Position numbers and translations under genes: made by a program
Part shown: one piece after another, positions 1 through 8,945 of the stretch
Layout: each line of letters begins with the position of its first letter
Numbering within the stretch: position 1 is the stretch's first letter
Source of the DNA: Hymenobacter sp. GOD-10R
GTDB lineage: Bacteria > Bacteroidota > Bacteroidia > Cytophagales > Hymenobacteraceae
Direction: 5' to 3'
Length of the DNA stretch: 64,000 nucleotides
Assembly: GCF_035609205.1 (NCBI RefSeq)
Contig: NZ_CP141184.1
Location: forward strand, 1,488,001 to 1,552,000
The notes under the pieces: model-generated
The model's input: only the letters and a program-made list of their open reading frames with translations
Told to the model about the DNA's origin: nothing
Database searches by the model: none

Positions 1-736
1 GACGCAGCTCCTGTATATCAGCGGCGCTTAGAACTGCATTTACCGCTTCGAGCGGCGTACCACCAAAACCTGCATGGTGTCCTTGCAGGATAGCTACCTC
101 TTCGGCTGTCGTTGGGTAGCCGACGTTGATCTTGAACAAGAAGCGGTCGAGCTGGGCCTCCGGCAGGCGGTACGTTCCTTCTTGCTCAATGGGGTTTTGC
201 GTTGCCAGTACCAGGAAGGGCTCCTGCATGGGGTACGTAGTGCCATCCTGCGTGATGTGGCGCTCTTCCATTACCTCAAACAAGGCGGACTGAGTCTTGG
301 CCGGGGCCCGGTTGATTTCGTCGATCAGGACGACGCTCGCGAAAATGGGACCGGGCCGGAATTCAAATTCTGCTTTGTTGGGCCGAAAAACTGAGGTGCC
401 AAGCACATCCGACGGCATTAGGTCGGGAGTGAACTGCACACGACTAAACGGAATAGCTAGGGTGCGTGCCAGGAGTTTAGCCGTCAGGGTTTTTGCTACG
501 CCGGGTACACCTTCCAACAACACGTGACCATCAGCCAAAATAGCTGTGAGCAACAAATCCAGCAGCGTCTGTTGGCCCACAATAACCTTCCCTAGCTCCC
601 GACGGATGGCGTCGGCGCTAGCTTGTAGCTTGCCAAGATCGGCTCGCGGCGCAAACCCCGCGGGTACGCTGGGCAATGATTCACCCAGGGGCATCTGCGG
701 AGAATCGAGCGAAAGAGAAGGAGATTCGTTTTCCAT
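1..736 (-). CDS. MoxR-type AAA+ ATPase (3' end cut by window edge)
   Basis: A AAA+ ATPase of the MoxR family, whose members act as chaperone-like ATPases, usually with a VWA or DUF58 partner. The frame is open from the ATG at 736 to the window edge, giving 245 residues without the C-terminal lid. The Walker A motif GVPGVAKT lies at residues 76-83 and the Walker B VVLIDE at 135-140, followed by the INRAP stretch typical of MoxR. It sits at the downstream end of the DUF4350/DUF4129/SpoIIM/RDD module and is probably co-transcribed, with a 54-nt gap to the DUF4350 stop. A DUF58 gene would be expected just beyond the left edge; that is an inference from other genomes. Family assignment is firm; the substrate is unknown. 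Confidence 0.93.
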   Translation of the reverse strand, partial: MENESPSLSLDSPQMPLGESLPSVPAGFAPRADLGKLQASADAIRRELGKVIVGQQTLLDLLLTAILADGHVLLEGVPGVAKTLTAKLLARTLAIPFSRVQFTPDLMPSDVLGTSVFRPNKAEFEFRPGPIFASVVLIDEINRAPAKTQSALFEVMEERHITQDGTTYPMQEPFLVLATQNPIEQEGTYRLPEAQLDRFLFKINVGYPTTAEEVAILQGHHAGFGGTPLEAVNAVLSAADIQELR

Positions 737-790
737 TAGATGGATAGCTTTTGCAGGATAGATAAAGGGAAATTATTAGCAGAAACGAGG

Positions 791-2047
791 TCAACGCGCA
801 TCGCGCCGAAAATCACTGATGCGTCTACTTAGTACAAGTAGCTCCTGATCGGAGACGCGGGGCGCTGTGCGGGCAAAATTGATCAGGCGCACTAGCTCAT
901 CGATGCGCGTTCGGGGAAGGCCCGTTTTGTGCGCGAGTCGTTCGCGGAATTGCTCATCAGCTAGGTTCTGCGTGTCCTCCTGAAACTGCGTACGGATATA
1001 TTCCAGGAACAAGCTGATCTTCTTCTCGGCAATGAGCTGGTGATTGTTGCCCTGCTGATACAGCGACGCAATGGTGCGCGTGAAAAGCATCGTAGTGTTC
1101 GGCAGGGGCTTCACCACCGGAATAATGCGCTGCCGCCGCTTCGCTTCAAACGCCATGAACAGTACCACGCCAAGCAAGCTAGCATAGAAAGCGGTGCGCA
1201 GCGCTGGGTAGCGAAGCACCACACGCAGCAACGATTGTTGCCCGACGCGGCCCTGCTTCTGGTACTCATCCCACCAGATGGTACGTGGGGCTGGCAAGTA
1301 GGAGAGACCTGCAAAGGCAAAGTCGCTGGTTTGCGGCCGGAGCACATACAAGTTGGTGAAGGCAATCGGAACGGAACATAGGTAGAAATTGCCGCGGCCG
1401 TGCGGAATGTGTAAAAGCACCGGATGGTTTCGAGTGTCCGCCGCCAGCACCCTAGGTTGGGTGGTGGCGCTATCAAGTAGGAAGTGAGCCGCTGCTACTT
1501 GCCTAGGGTAGCGAAAACGGCGCTGCGAAGTTGGTCCTCCTGGCGTGAAGCGCAGCGTTACTGAGTCAGTGCGCAGCACGCCCATGCCGTTGCGCAGCGT
1601 GCGCACGCGGGCATACGTATCGGTGTCGAAATGCAGCGTATCGCTTAGTTTGGCGTCAAACTCCTCAGCGGCGATGAATACATTATTGCCACTGGCGACG
1701 AAGCGGAGCAGGACGTTGCAATCGAGTGAATCCAGCTTGAAAATACTGTTGACGAAGCAGTAGTTCACATTGGGAGTGAACGTCTGGCTACTGTCAATGC
1801 TAGGATTATCGGGGCTGGCACCAGGGTACAGCTGATTGAAGATCGGCTCGCGCACCGTTTGCACGGGGCGCTTGAACAGGTCGGGTAGCAGATCGAACAG
1901 CGCGTAGGTGCCGTACGGAATCTTGTCGTGGTTGATGAACGTAGGCGTACGATCAACCGGCTTCGGCTGGTTGTACTCCGCCACCACATAGGCTCCGAAC
2001 AAAACCAGTAGTCCTAGCAGATACAGTTGAAACCGACGGTTTTTCAT
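791..2047 (-). CDS. DUF4350 domain-containing membrane protein
   Basis: A 418-residue protein matching the DUF4350 pattern. An N-terminal membrane segment lies at about residues 7-25, then an extracytoplasmic GATase/ThuA-like region of about 220 residues, then a second membrane segment near 285-303, followed by a basic stretch (EAKRRQR) and a helical cytoplasmic tail. Its ATG overlaps the stop of the DUF4129 gene by one base (TGATG), so the two are translationally coupled. DUF4350 proteins recur beside MoxR and DUF4129 genes; their biochemical role is not established. Nothing looks broken or truncated. Confidence 0.85.
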   Translation of the reverse strand: MKNRRFQLYLLGLLVLFGAYVVAEYNQPKPVDRTPTFINHDKIPYGTYALFDLLPDLFKRPVQTVREPIFNQLYPGASPDNPSIDSSQTFTPNVNYCFVNSIFKLDSLDCNVLLRFVASGNNVFIAAEEFDAKLSDTLHFDTDTYARVRTLRNGMGVLRTDSVTLRFTPGGPTSQRRFRYPRQVAAAHFLLDSATTQPRVLAADTRNHPVLLHIPHGRGNFYLCSVPIAFTNLYVLRPQTSDFAFAGLSYLPAPRTIWWDEYQKQGRVGQQSLLRVVLRYPALRTAFYASLLGVVLFMAFEAKRRQRIIPVVKPLPNTTMLFTRTIASLYQQGNNHQLIAEKKISLFLEYIRTQFQEDTQNLADEQFRERLAHKTGLPRTRIDELVRLINFARTAPRVSDQELLVLSRRISDFRRDAR

Positions 2048-2832
2048 CAGGCGGCGCGGGTCGTAAGAAGCTGCAACAAAGCCTCTCGAGCTTCGCGGGC
2101 GAGCGTGTAGTGCGACGCCGTAAGGGGCAACTCGCCGTACCAGGCGTATTCAAATTGCCGGGCTACTTCGCGGAATGCCACCGGCAAAGGTCCGGCGGGC
2201 AACTCGGCTAGGTAGTCGGCATTCGTTTTCTCCGGTCGCCAAGTAAGCAGGCTGCGGTCGGTGAGTTGCTTCAGAACACTCAAAAAACCGAGTCGCACAG
2301 CCAAGCGGTAATCGCCTGCTGCTTCCGCCTCTGCGATACGGACGGGGAAATCAACGGCGTGAATGTCTTCCCCTTCGGTGGTGTAGGCAAGCGGCATGCG
2401 CTGCGGATTGCGGCCAAAGGCGCTTGTGAGATCAACTTTAAGCAAGCGCAACACAATGAAGATGAAGGCAACGAGGAAGGCGCCGTACACGACGTAGCGG
2501 CCGCCATGCTGGTACACAGGGCCGTTGAGCGTGCGACCCAGCCAGCGTCGCAAACGGTGCAAAAACAAATCCCAGGCGCTAGCTTGGGGCGCTACCTCCG
2601 TTTCGTATTGCAACTCGCGCTGGCTGCGCAGGTTTTCCAGATGAGCCGCCTTAGGACGGCGCAACGATACGGGTGGCGCAGCGTTGGTCGGCACAGAAGA
2701 CGTTACCTGCGCAGCTAGGGGAGCCGCCGAGAGCAGCGCGCCTAGCTGTATAAGCAGCAGTAAGGCGAAGCCAATGCGCCGCGTATGGGCAGAAGCTAGC
2801 TTAAAAGCAGGTAAGAAGAGGCGAAAAGGCAA
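2047..2832 (-). CDS. DUF4129 domain-containing membrane protein
   Basis: A 261-residue protein with an N-terminal signal or membrane helix (about residues 20-38) ending in a LAAQ cleavage-like site, a second membrane helix near 108-128, and a C-terminal cytoplasmic DUF4129-like domain. The domain carries the typical tail: a predicted helix with TNADYLAELP, then an FEYAWYGE stretch close to the end. In the DUF58/MoxR neighbourhood this small domain is thought to be an accessory of the membrane complex; the function is unproven. It is coupled to the DUF4350 gene by a one-base overlap and follows the multi-pass membrane gene after 63 nt. Confidence 0.85.
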   Translation of the reverse strand: MPFRLFLPAFKLASAHTRRIGFALLLLIQLGALLSAAPLAAQVTSSVPTNAAPPVSLRRPKAAHLENLRSQRELQYETEVAPQASAWDLFLHRLRRWLGRTLNGPVYQHGGRYVVYGAFLVAFIFIVLRLLKVDLTSAFGRNPQRMPLAYTTEGEDIHAVDFPVRIAEAEAAGDYRLAVRLGFLSVLKQLTDRSLLTWRPEKTNADYLAELPAGPLPVAFREVARQFEYAWYGELPLTASHYTLAREAREALLQLLTTRAA

Positions 2833-2895
2833 AATGCTCGAGGGGAAGCGGGTGGCGACTAGGTGATTTTAGGAAAGTTACACGAAACGCCAAGC

Positions 2896-3924
2896 TTAAT
2901 AGTCTCCTTCTTCCTCGGGCCGGTAATGGTCGGTGGGGTGAAGTGGCACAGGCTGGGCCGGTTGACCAATACGGTCGACCAAGGAATGCAGGCCTTCGCC
3001 GTCTTTCCGCTCAACCAGGTTGAAGTATTGAAAAGCTAGCCCAATAAAGATTAGTGGGTAGATGAAAAGCATGACAAACGTGCTGAGCGCATTAGCCGCC
3101 ACGGTGAGGATTGGGCTAAGCGGCGTTTCGTGCGTCGAAAAGATGGACCAGGCATTCAGTAGACTCACCGGAACTACTATCACGGAAGCTAGAATACCTA
3201 GTATGATGCTCAGCACGAAAATCAGCCCGAACGTAGACCACCACTTCCCCCAAATCAAGTAGAAGCAACGGCGTAGCGTAGCAAGAAAACCGCGCTCTTC
3301 CCGTACCCAGATGATAAAGAACAAGCTGAGCGCCACCACAACGTATAGAATAGCAATGTTGAGGAAGGGCGTCAGTAAGCCCAGAAAGCCCAGCGCGGTG
3401 AACTGCTGCTGCGCGGCCAGCACTACAAACAAAAAGAATGGAGAAGCGAGCAGCCCAATGAATAGCGCTAAGCCCACCATGGCGCCGATAGTCCCGAGCA
3501 GCCGACTACGCACCAGCGCCCACACCTCCGGTACCGTCACTTCCGTCGTGGGGTCTTCGTTGCGCAGCCGCAGCACCATGTAGCCGTACACGGTCAGGAT
3601 CATGAAGCTGATCGTGACGAAGCCCGTTAGCGCCAGCACTATATAGAGCGGAGAAGACAGCATCGTGCTAACTAAGGACCAAGATGACTTATAGCCGTCG
3701 CCGTTGGCCGTAGAATAGCGTTGCAGGAAAGAGCTACCTAGGTAATATTGGAACAAGCCGTTGGCGAGGCCGCTCAGCAGTGCCATCGGCAGCACAATAT
3801 AGAGCAAGCACTTACCCAAAGGCCTAAAATGCGCCCGCACGAAGTCGAACGTAGCTTCGAGCTTCTGGCCGAAATCGCGCTCTTTTAGAAAGTCGGCAGG
3901 TTGGGTAAAGGCAAGACGCGGCAT
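2896..3924 (-). CDS. multi-pass membrane protein of the MoxR/SpoIIM module
   Basis: A 342-residue integral membrane protein with about six strongly hydrophobic segments (around residues 40-60, 95-118, 142-168, 180-208, 230-258 and 285-305) and a charged, acidic C-terminal tail ending EEEGDY. I do not recognise a named family with certainty. The topology resembles the glycerophosphodiester-phosphodiesterase-type membrane domain proteins that sit between SpoIIM and DUF4129 genes in Bacteroidota. It lies 6 nt downstream of the SpoIIM gene, so it is almost certainly co-transcribed. No catalytic motif is visible; a structural or partner role is an inference from position. Confidence 0.75.
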   Translation of the reverse strand: MPRLAFTQPADFLKERDFGQKLEATFDFVRAHFRPLGKCLLYIVLPMALLSGLANGLFQYYLGSSFLQRYSTANGDGYKSSWSLVSTMLSSPLYIVLALTGFVTISFMILTVYGYMVLRLRNEDPTTEVTVPEVWALVRSRLLGTIGAMVGLALFIGLLASPFFLFVVLAAQQQFTALGFLGLLTPFLNIAILYVVVALSLFFIIWVREERGFLATLRRCFYLIWGKWWSTFGLIFVLSIILGILASVIVVPVSLLNAWSIFSTHETPLSPILTVAANALSTFVMLFIYPLIFIGLAFQYFNLVERKDGEGLHSLVDRIGQPAQPVPLHPTDHYRPEEEGDY

Positions 3925-3930
3925 AAGGAT

Positions 3931-4887
3931 CTAGGATCGTGAGTTGGCGGCAAGGCGCTGTACTCGAATGGGATAAAGAATAAAATACCAGACAATAAAG
4001 CAGAAGGAACTGCCAATAATAAGCAAGCTTACGCCCAGCGGCATCTCGGTGTGGCGCGTCACGAAGCCCTCCAGAAACCCGGCCACCACGAAAATGGGCA
4101 CTAGGCCGATAGCTAGCTTCAGGCCGTCGCGCGCCCCGCGCCGAAATGACTCGGTACGGGAGAAGGTACCCGGAAACAAGATGCTGTTGCCCATCACAAA
4201 GCCCGCGCCACCGGCCAGCACAATGGCCGAAATTTCGAGTGTGCCGTGGATCCAGATAGTAAGGGCGGACTGAATACCTAGCCCTTTGGCAACGAAGAAA
4301 TACTGGAAGGCACCGAGCATCAGGCCGTTGGTGAATAAAGCGTAAGCCGTACCGAACGAAAGAAGCGCCCCCATGGCGAACGTGCGGAGCGCCACAAAAA
4401 TGTTGTTGGCGGTGATGTACAGAAACATCGACGTTTTACCAGCGCTTTTGTACACGGCCATTGGGTCGCCGCGCTCAATGTTGTGCAGCGTTTGGTTTAC
4501 GTACTGATCCCCGAGGATCACGCGCACAAAGGTGTCGTCGTAGGCGGCTGAGAGCGTGCCGATACCAGTAGCAATAAGAAAGAAGACCAGAGCCCAAGCC
4601 AACTGCCGGTGCGAACGGGCAACTAACAGTGGCAGCTCGCGGCGCCAAAACTGGCCAAAGCGACCCGTCCGCTCCTTTTTGTTTTTGTAAATGGCTTGGT
4701 GTAGCTTGCCTGTAAGCTCGTTGAGGTATTGCGTCGTGGGCGACTCAGGATAAAAGGTGCGAGCAAACGACAGATCATCGGTAAGTTCGATAAATCGCGC
4801 AGCCAGTTCATCCGGATCTTTGGCGGGTTCTGCTTCGTAGAGGCGCCACTTGTCGGCATTTTGCCGCAGAAATACAGCTTCGCGCAT
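3931..4887 (-). CDS. Stage II sporulation protein M-like (SpoIIM/DUF95) membrane protein
   Basis: A 318-residue SpoIIM-family membrane protein. An N-terminal cytoplasmic helical part (about 1-100) is followed by five or so membrane segments. In the middle there is a GDPMAVYKS loop and an IWIHGTLEISA segment, the family's recognisable Gly/His-containing helix. In endospore formers SpoIIM drives membrane remodelling; in Bacteroidota the family occurs next to RDD and MoxR genes with unknown function. I chose the ATG at 4887 (MREAVFLRQN) over an in-frame ATG five codons upstream, because the alignment-like start MREA fits relatives and leaves room for a leader behind the promoter at 4949-4980. 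Confidence 0.85.
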   Translation of the reverse strand: MREAVFLRQNADKWRLYEAEPAKDPDELAARFIELTDDLSFARTFYPESPTTQYLNELTGKLHQAIYKNKKERTGRFGQFWRRELPLLVARSHRQLAWALVFFLIATGIGTLSAAYDDTFVRVILGDQYVNQTLHNIERGDPMAVYKSAGKTSMFLYITANNIFVALRTFAMGALLSFGTAYALFTNGLMLGAFQYFFVAKGLGIQSALTIWIHGTLEISAIVLAGGAGFVMGNSILFPGTFSRTESFRRGARDGLKLAIGLVPIFVVAGFLEGFVTRHTEMPLGVSLLIIGSSFCFIVWYFILYPIRVQRLAANSRS

Positions 4888-4948
4888 AAATATTGAACAC
4901 AAGAATAAAGAGGCAACTCTTGGCGAAAGCCGGAAAAAGCTACTTAGA

Positions 4949-4980
4949 CAAATATATTCATAATCTCCTACGCCTCACAA
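4949..4980 (-). promoter_or_regulatory. Bacteroidota promoter for the SpoIIM operon
   Basis: On the minus strand an exact TAnnTTTG -7 box (TATATTTG, 4949-4956) lies 21 nt downstream of a TTG -33 element (4978-4980). It faces the SpoIIM-like gene, giving a leader of about 55 nt. It sits in the divergent gap shared with the RDD gene. Confidence 0.55.
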
Positions 4981-5001
4981 GGCTCAGGCATTTACTTCGC
5001 T

Positions 5002-5727
5002 ATGGCTACTATTCGCATTCAGACAACTCAGAATGTTACAATTGAATACGAAGTGGCCAGTATCGGCGACCGAATCATTTCTACTATTCTCGACTACTTA
5101 GTGCTATTCGTGTGGGCGGTGGTGGTGATTGGGCTAGGCTCTTGGCTCAGCCGGACTACACTGCCGTGGGTGGCTATTGCGCTGGTAGGCGTTCCTTACG
5201 TGTTTTACCACCTTATCTGTGAAGTGTTCTTCAACGGGCAAAGCCTAGGTAAGCGCGCCCGCGACCTAAAAGTAGTACGCCTCGACGGCGGCCGACCTAG
5301 CCTTGGCGACTACCTGCTGCGGTGGCTGCTACGCCTAATCGACCTAGGTATTTTCTCCGGGGCAGTGGCAGTCGTTACTATTCTTCTCAACGGCCGGGGC
5401 CAACGTTTGGGCGACCTGGCAGCGGGTACTACCGTCGTGCGGTTGCGGCCCGCCGCTGGAAATAAACTAGGTACTAATCTCGGCCCGCCCGACCCCAACT
5501 ACCAAGTGGTCTTTCCACAAGCCGCCAACTTAGCTGACCACGATGTGGCACTCATTCGGCAGCTGCTTGCGCAAGGGCTAGAGCGCCAAAATTATCTGCT
5601 GCTTAATGAAGTAGCTAATAAGGTGAAAGGACTCACCGGCATCTATACTACGCTGTCGGATGAGGCCTTTCTACGTACGCTCCTCCGCGACCACGCCCAC
5701 CTAGCTAGCGAAGGCTACTACGGCTAA
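5002..5727 (+). CDS. RDD family membrane protein
   Basis: A 241-residue RDD-family protein. The N-terminal RDD domain covers about residues 10-150, with membrane helices near 28-50, 58-75 and 105-130. The family's charged features are present: the early Asp (GDRIIST) and the GKRARDLKVVR stretch containing the Arg-Asp pair. The C-terminal 90 residues are soluble and helical. RDD proteins are proposed to be transporters or membrane-complex components. It is transcribed divergently from the SpoIIM gene and ends at a strong terminator. CTAG occurs eight times in this gene, counted by eye, mostly as Leu codon CTA followed by a G-starting codon. Confidence 0.88.
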   Translation: MATIRIQTTQNVTIEYEVASIGDRIISTILDYLVLFVWAVVVIGLGSWLSRTTLPWVAIALVGVPYVFYHLICEVFFNGQSLGKRARDLKVVRLDGGRPSLGDYLLRWLLRLIDLGIFSGAVAVVTILLNGRGQRLGDLAAGTTVVRLRPAAGNKLGTNLGPPDPNYQVVFPQAANLADHDVALIRQLLAQGLERQNYLLLNEVANKVKGLTGIYTTLSDEAFLRTLLRDHAHLASEGYYG

Positions 5728-5747
5728 GCACCAGGTGCTATCCAAAC

Positions 5748-5783
5748 AAAAAAGCCGCCCGAGTATGCTCGGGCGGCTTTTTA
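5748..5783. terminator. bidirectional rho-independent terminator
   Basis: A perfect stem AAAAGCCGCCCGAG / CTCGGGCGGCTTTT with a TATG loop lies between the convergent RDD and DUF4394 genes. A-tract and T-tract on either side let it serve both strands. Confidence 0.9.
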
Positions 5784-5804
5784 CTTGCTAGCTAGGTAGC
5801 TAGG

Positions 5805-7805
5805 TTAGTTCAAGATCAGGCTACGTTGCACACCGGCCGGCTGACCGTCCAGCGTTAGGCGTACGAAATACAAGCCTTTGGTACGGGCCGCAGGGCTCCA
5901 CCGAACCGTTTGATTGCCGGCCGATAATACGCCGGAGTGCAGGATATCTACCTGACGACCTAGGGCATCGAACACCGCTATTTCTACCTGGGTAGGTTGA
6001 GTCAGCTTGAAGGAAACCGTCGCGTCGCTGCCGGCTGTGGGGTTAGGGTAGAGGCTTAGGCCCGCTGCTAGCGCCCGCGCCGATGTATTGGCAGTTACGC
6101 CGCCTTGCCCGGCAATGGCAATGTCGCGGGCGGCAACACCGTTGCCGATAGCACCAACAGCTGTCGCAGCGCCGGTGGCTACGTTCAGGGTGTAGAGCGT
6201 CGTGTTGGCGCCAGTACCCGTGTTAGCTACCAAGTAGGCTAGGTTTGTGGAAGTAGCCGCGTTGTAGAAGATGTCCATATCCACGCTGGGGGCAGTGGCA
6301 TTTACCGTGAGGCCTGTCGTGCCAACTGTGTTGAGCGTACCGGCATTTGGCGGATCTTGACGCGCAATAACGTTCAGGTTTAGATCATAATCATAGAGGA
6401 CCGTAGCCGTCGCGCCCACCATGCTATTGGTGTAGGCTACTGCCCCGATGTTCGGCGTAGCACCTGCGTTTGCGTCGCCAGTGGCATAGGTTAAGGGAGT
6501 ATCCGTGCCGGCTAGGGCTCCATCTGCGGGGTTGAGACGGAAGCTATTCCCGTTGCGACCAACCACCCGGATCCGGTCGGCCATGGGGTTGAAGTCGAAG
6601 CTTACTTTGCCGGTGCCCAGCGCTAGGGCAAGCGGTGTGGCATTCACGGCCCGCGCTACGCCAGTCACGTCGTTGATGGTGTAAAGCTGGGCCGTTTGAG
6701 CCGCGGCATCGTACCCTAGGGCGTAGAGCGACATGTTGGTAGGACGGATGTCAAGTCCCACCAGCGTTTGTGTAGTGCCAATGCCGGTGATGCCGACGGA
6801 AGTGCGGATCAGGCCAGGTGCCGATGTATCGAACGTGATAAGGTTGGTACCTGCCAACGCATACGCTAGCTGGCCCGTGAGGGCAGGCAGTGAAGCTGGG
6901 CGGCTGATAGCAAAGCTGATGTCGGTAACGGCTGCGGTGGTGGTAGAGCCAATGTTGCCAACCGCGGTGGCCGTTCCCGCTGTAAGGTCAACGGTATAGA
7001 GAATAGAGGAAAGAGAAGTAGGGCTTGAGGCAACAGCAGTGGTCATGTAGGCCACGTTGGTTCTCGTCGTTGGGTTGAAGTAGATATCCAGATCCGATGC
7101 TTGCAACGGGCCATTGGTCGGCACACCTAGCCCACTCGTACCTACTGTATTAAGCTTGCCATCGTTTGGTGGAATTTGCGTAACGAGCCGACTATTCGCC
7201 TCATCTAGGTTGTAAAGCGTTGTGCTCGTGGAGCCGATGTAGCTATTGGTGTAAGCTGATGAGCCGACACCTGGCGTTTGGCTAGCATTAGCGTCACCGG
7301 CCGTGTAGGCCAGCGTACCATCCGTTGTGACGGTTGTACTGTTATTGGGGTTGAGACGGAAGTTAGCTCCATTACCGGCCGTTACCCGAATGCGGTCAAC
7401 CGTAGGGTTGAAGTCGAAGCCGATACGGTTGATGTCCGTACCTAGGTTCATGGTCAGAACAGAGCCTACTGCCGTTGTTGCGCCCGTCGTTGGGTTCAGA
7501 ATGTATAGCTGCGCCTGCTGCGTCGTGCTGTTGTAACCGAGGGCAAACAGCTCACCCGTGTTAGGCCGCACATCAATGCCTACAATCGCCCCAACCGTAG
7601 TACCCGTAATCGGTACGTTTGAGCTAAACACGGCTGGCGTTGCAGCATCGAAGGTCACTACGCTCTGGGTCGGGGAAGGAAGCGGCGTTGCTAGCAAACC
7701 ATACACCGTTTGGGCCTGCGCTTGCATAGCGCCCACCGAAAGCCCTAGGGTAGCTAGCCCTAGCAATGTGCGGCGGAGGAAAGGCGTACGAGTAGAAGTT
7801 GTCAT
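5805..7805 (-). CDS. Secreted protein with two DUF4394 domains and a type IX sorting domain
   Basis: A 666-residue secreted protein. A signal peptide (MTTSTRTPFLRR... ending AQAQ, about residue 31) is followed by two homologous DUF4394 domains (about 33-300 and 310-575). Both carry the pattern GLDIRP/GIDVRPNT, ALGYN/ALGYD, FDFNP, DRIRV, FRLNP, GDAN and AYTNS. The end (about 582-666) is a type IX secretion sorting domain: LYPNPT, then a beta-rich stretch with FDALGRQVDIL and GLYFVRL. The tandem domains probably form beta-propeller-like surface modules; the ligand is unknown. It is monocistronic, with a terminator shared with the RDD gene. Confidence 0.92.
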   Translation of the reverse strand: MTTSTRTPFLRRTLLGLATLGLSVGAMQAQAQTVYGLLATPLPSPTQSVVTFDAATPAVFSSNVPITGTTVGAIVGIDVRPNTGELFALGYNSTTQQAQLYILNPTTGATTAVGSVLTMNLGTDINRIGFDFNPTVDRIRVTAGNGANFRLNPNNSTTVTTDGTLAYTAGDANASQTPGVGSSAYTNSYIGSTSTTLYNLDEANSRLVTQIPPNDGKLNTVGTSGLGVPTNGPLQASDLDIYFNPTTRTNVAYMTTAVASSPTSLSSILYTVDLTAGTATAVGNIGSTTTAAVTDISFAISRPASLPALTGQLAYALAGTNLITFDTSAPGLIRTSVGITGIGTTQTLVGLDIRPTNMSLYALGYDAAAQTAQLYTINDVTGVARAVNATPLALALGTGKVSFDFNPMADRIRVVGRNGNSFRLNPADGALAGTDTPLTYATGDANAGATPNIGAVAYTNSMVGATATVLYDYDLNLNVIARQDPPNAGTLNTVGTTGLTVNATAPSVDMDIFYNAATSTNLAYLVANTGTGANTTLYTLNVATGAATAVGAIGNGVAARDIAIAGQGGVTANTSARALAAGLSLYPNPTAGSDATVSFKLTQPTQVEIAVFDALGRQVDILHSGVLSAGNQTVRWSPAARTKGLYFVRLTLDGQPAGVQRSLILN

Positions 7806-7992
7806 ACTTAACTAGGAATAAGAATGAATAAGGTTGGAATACAAAGCCCAACGGTAGGCTAGAGCAGTGCATACGGAGTGTAGTTAATTATAGATTCTTT
7901 TTAATATATTTTTAATGTGCTGTAAATGAGATTTTTATGTACTTTGTGAAGGCGCTTATGTGTAATAATGTGCTGCTGAGCTTATTACTAAA

Positions 7993-8022
7993 AAAGGTGA
8001 CCTTCTACAGAAAGTCACCTTT
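7993..8022 (-). terminator. terminator downstream of the SDR gene
   Basis: Inverted repeat AAAGGTGAC / GTCACCTTT with a 12-nt loop, followed on the minus strand by a T-rich tract. It lies 28 nt beyond the SDR stop. The AT-rich stretch 7870-7990 next to it has no gene. Confidence 0.7.
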
Positions 8023-8049
8023 GATAAAGAGCGGAAAAGACCACCTAGC

Positions 8050-8769
8050 TTACCACGGCACGGGCTGTCCTTGCCACGTCAGAAAGCTGCCATTTTCCTC
8101 GATGTGTAACTGATCAGCAATGCGGATAATACCGCGGGCTGAGTCGGAGGGAGGAAGCGTAGCGCCACTACCACCCATGCCCGTGCGTACCCAACCCGGA
8201 TCGACCAGCACGGAGATAATACCATAGTGACCTACCTCGGCCGCCAAAGAGCGCATGTACATGTTCAGCGCCGCTTTGCTGGCGCTGTAGTGATACGGGT
8301 CGCCGGAACTCTTCCACGTGAGAGAGCCTAGGCCCGATGACAAGCTCAGGATGCGCGCTTTCACACCGTTCTGAAGCAAGTCGAGGAATTGCTGCGCTAC
8401 CAAAATAGGTCCGAGCGCATTGGTCTGCATCACGTGCATGGCACCTTGAACGGTGAGCTGCCCGAGGCGCTGATTGGTTGGCTCATCAGCGCTGGCGCCT
8501 GGATAGATGCCCGCATTGTTGATGAGAATTTCGAGCCCATCAGTTTTAGCCCGAACGGCCGCGTGAGCAGCGGTAAGAGAAGCGTCGTCCGTTACGTCGA
8601 GCGTGATGGGGAACAGATGATCCGGATACTGCGCTTGCAGCTGTTGCAGTTCAGTCGCGGCATCGGGCTGGCGGCTAGCGGCGAAAACTTGGTCGCCGCG
8701 CTCAAGGTATTGACGGGTAAGCTCAAGGCCTAGCCCCCGGTTAGCGCCCGTGATGAGAATACGTTTCAT
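8050..8769 (-). CDS. SDR family NAD(P)-dependent oxidoreductase
   Basis: A 239-residue classical short-chain dehydrogenase/reductase. It has the Rossmann dinucleotide motif TGANRGLG near the N-terminus (residues 7-14), a DVTD segment, the NNAG motif, the active-site serine segment LSLSSG, and the catalytic Tyr/Lys in YSASK about two-thirds along. Length and motifs agree with carbonyl-reductase-like SDRs that reduce aldehydes or ketones. The substrate cannot be read from sequence. The gene stands alone with its own terminator; the 176-nt upstream gap holds the terminator of the neighbouring GNAT/nitrilase gene. Confidence 0.92.
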   Translation of the reverse strand: MKRILITGANRGLGLELTRQYLERGDQVFAASRQPDAATELQQLQAQYPDHLFPITLDVTDDASLTAAHAAVRAKTDGLEILINNAGIYPGASADEPTNQRLGQLTVQGAMHVMQTNALGPILVAQQFLDLLQNGVKARILSLSSGLGSLTWKSSGDPYHYSASKAALNMYMRSLAAEVGHYGIISVLVDPGWVRTGMGGSGATLPPSDSARGIIRIADQLHIEENGSFLTWQGQPVPW

Positions 8770-8864
8770 GGGTGAGAAATGGTAAATGGTAACAAGGACT
8801 CGAATATAGGACCATTAGCCTGTTCTCCACGTCATCATGCGGAATGGAAACCTATGGAAACGCA

Positions 8865-8896
8865 AAAGACCGGTGAATAATGGATTCACCGGTCTT
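8865..8896 (-). terminator. terminator of the GNAT/nitrilase gene
   Basis: AAAGACCGGTGAAT / ATTCACCGGTCTTT with a short loop, about 50 nt past the stop codon at 8946; an adjacent A/T tract supports rho-independent termination. Confidence 0.8.
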
Positions 8897-8945
8897 TCTT
8901 CTATCGCTAGCATCACGGGCATCGGACACCCGCGGGTAACTCGTG

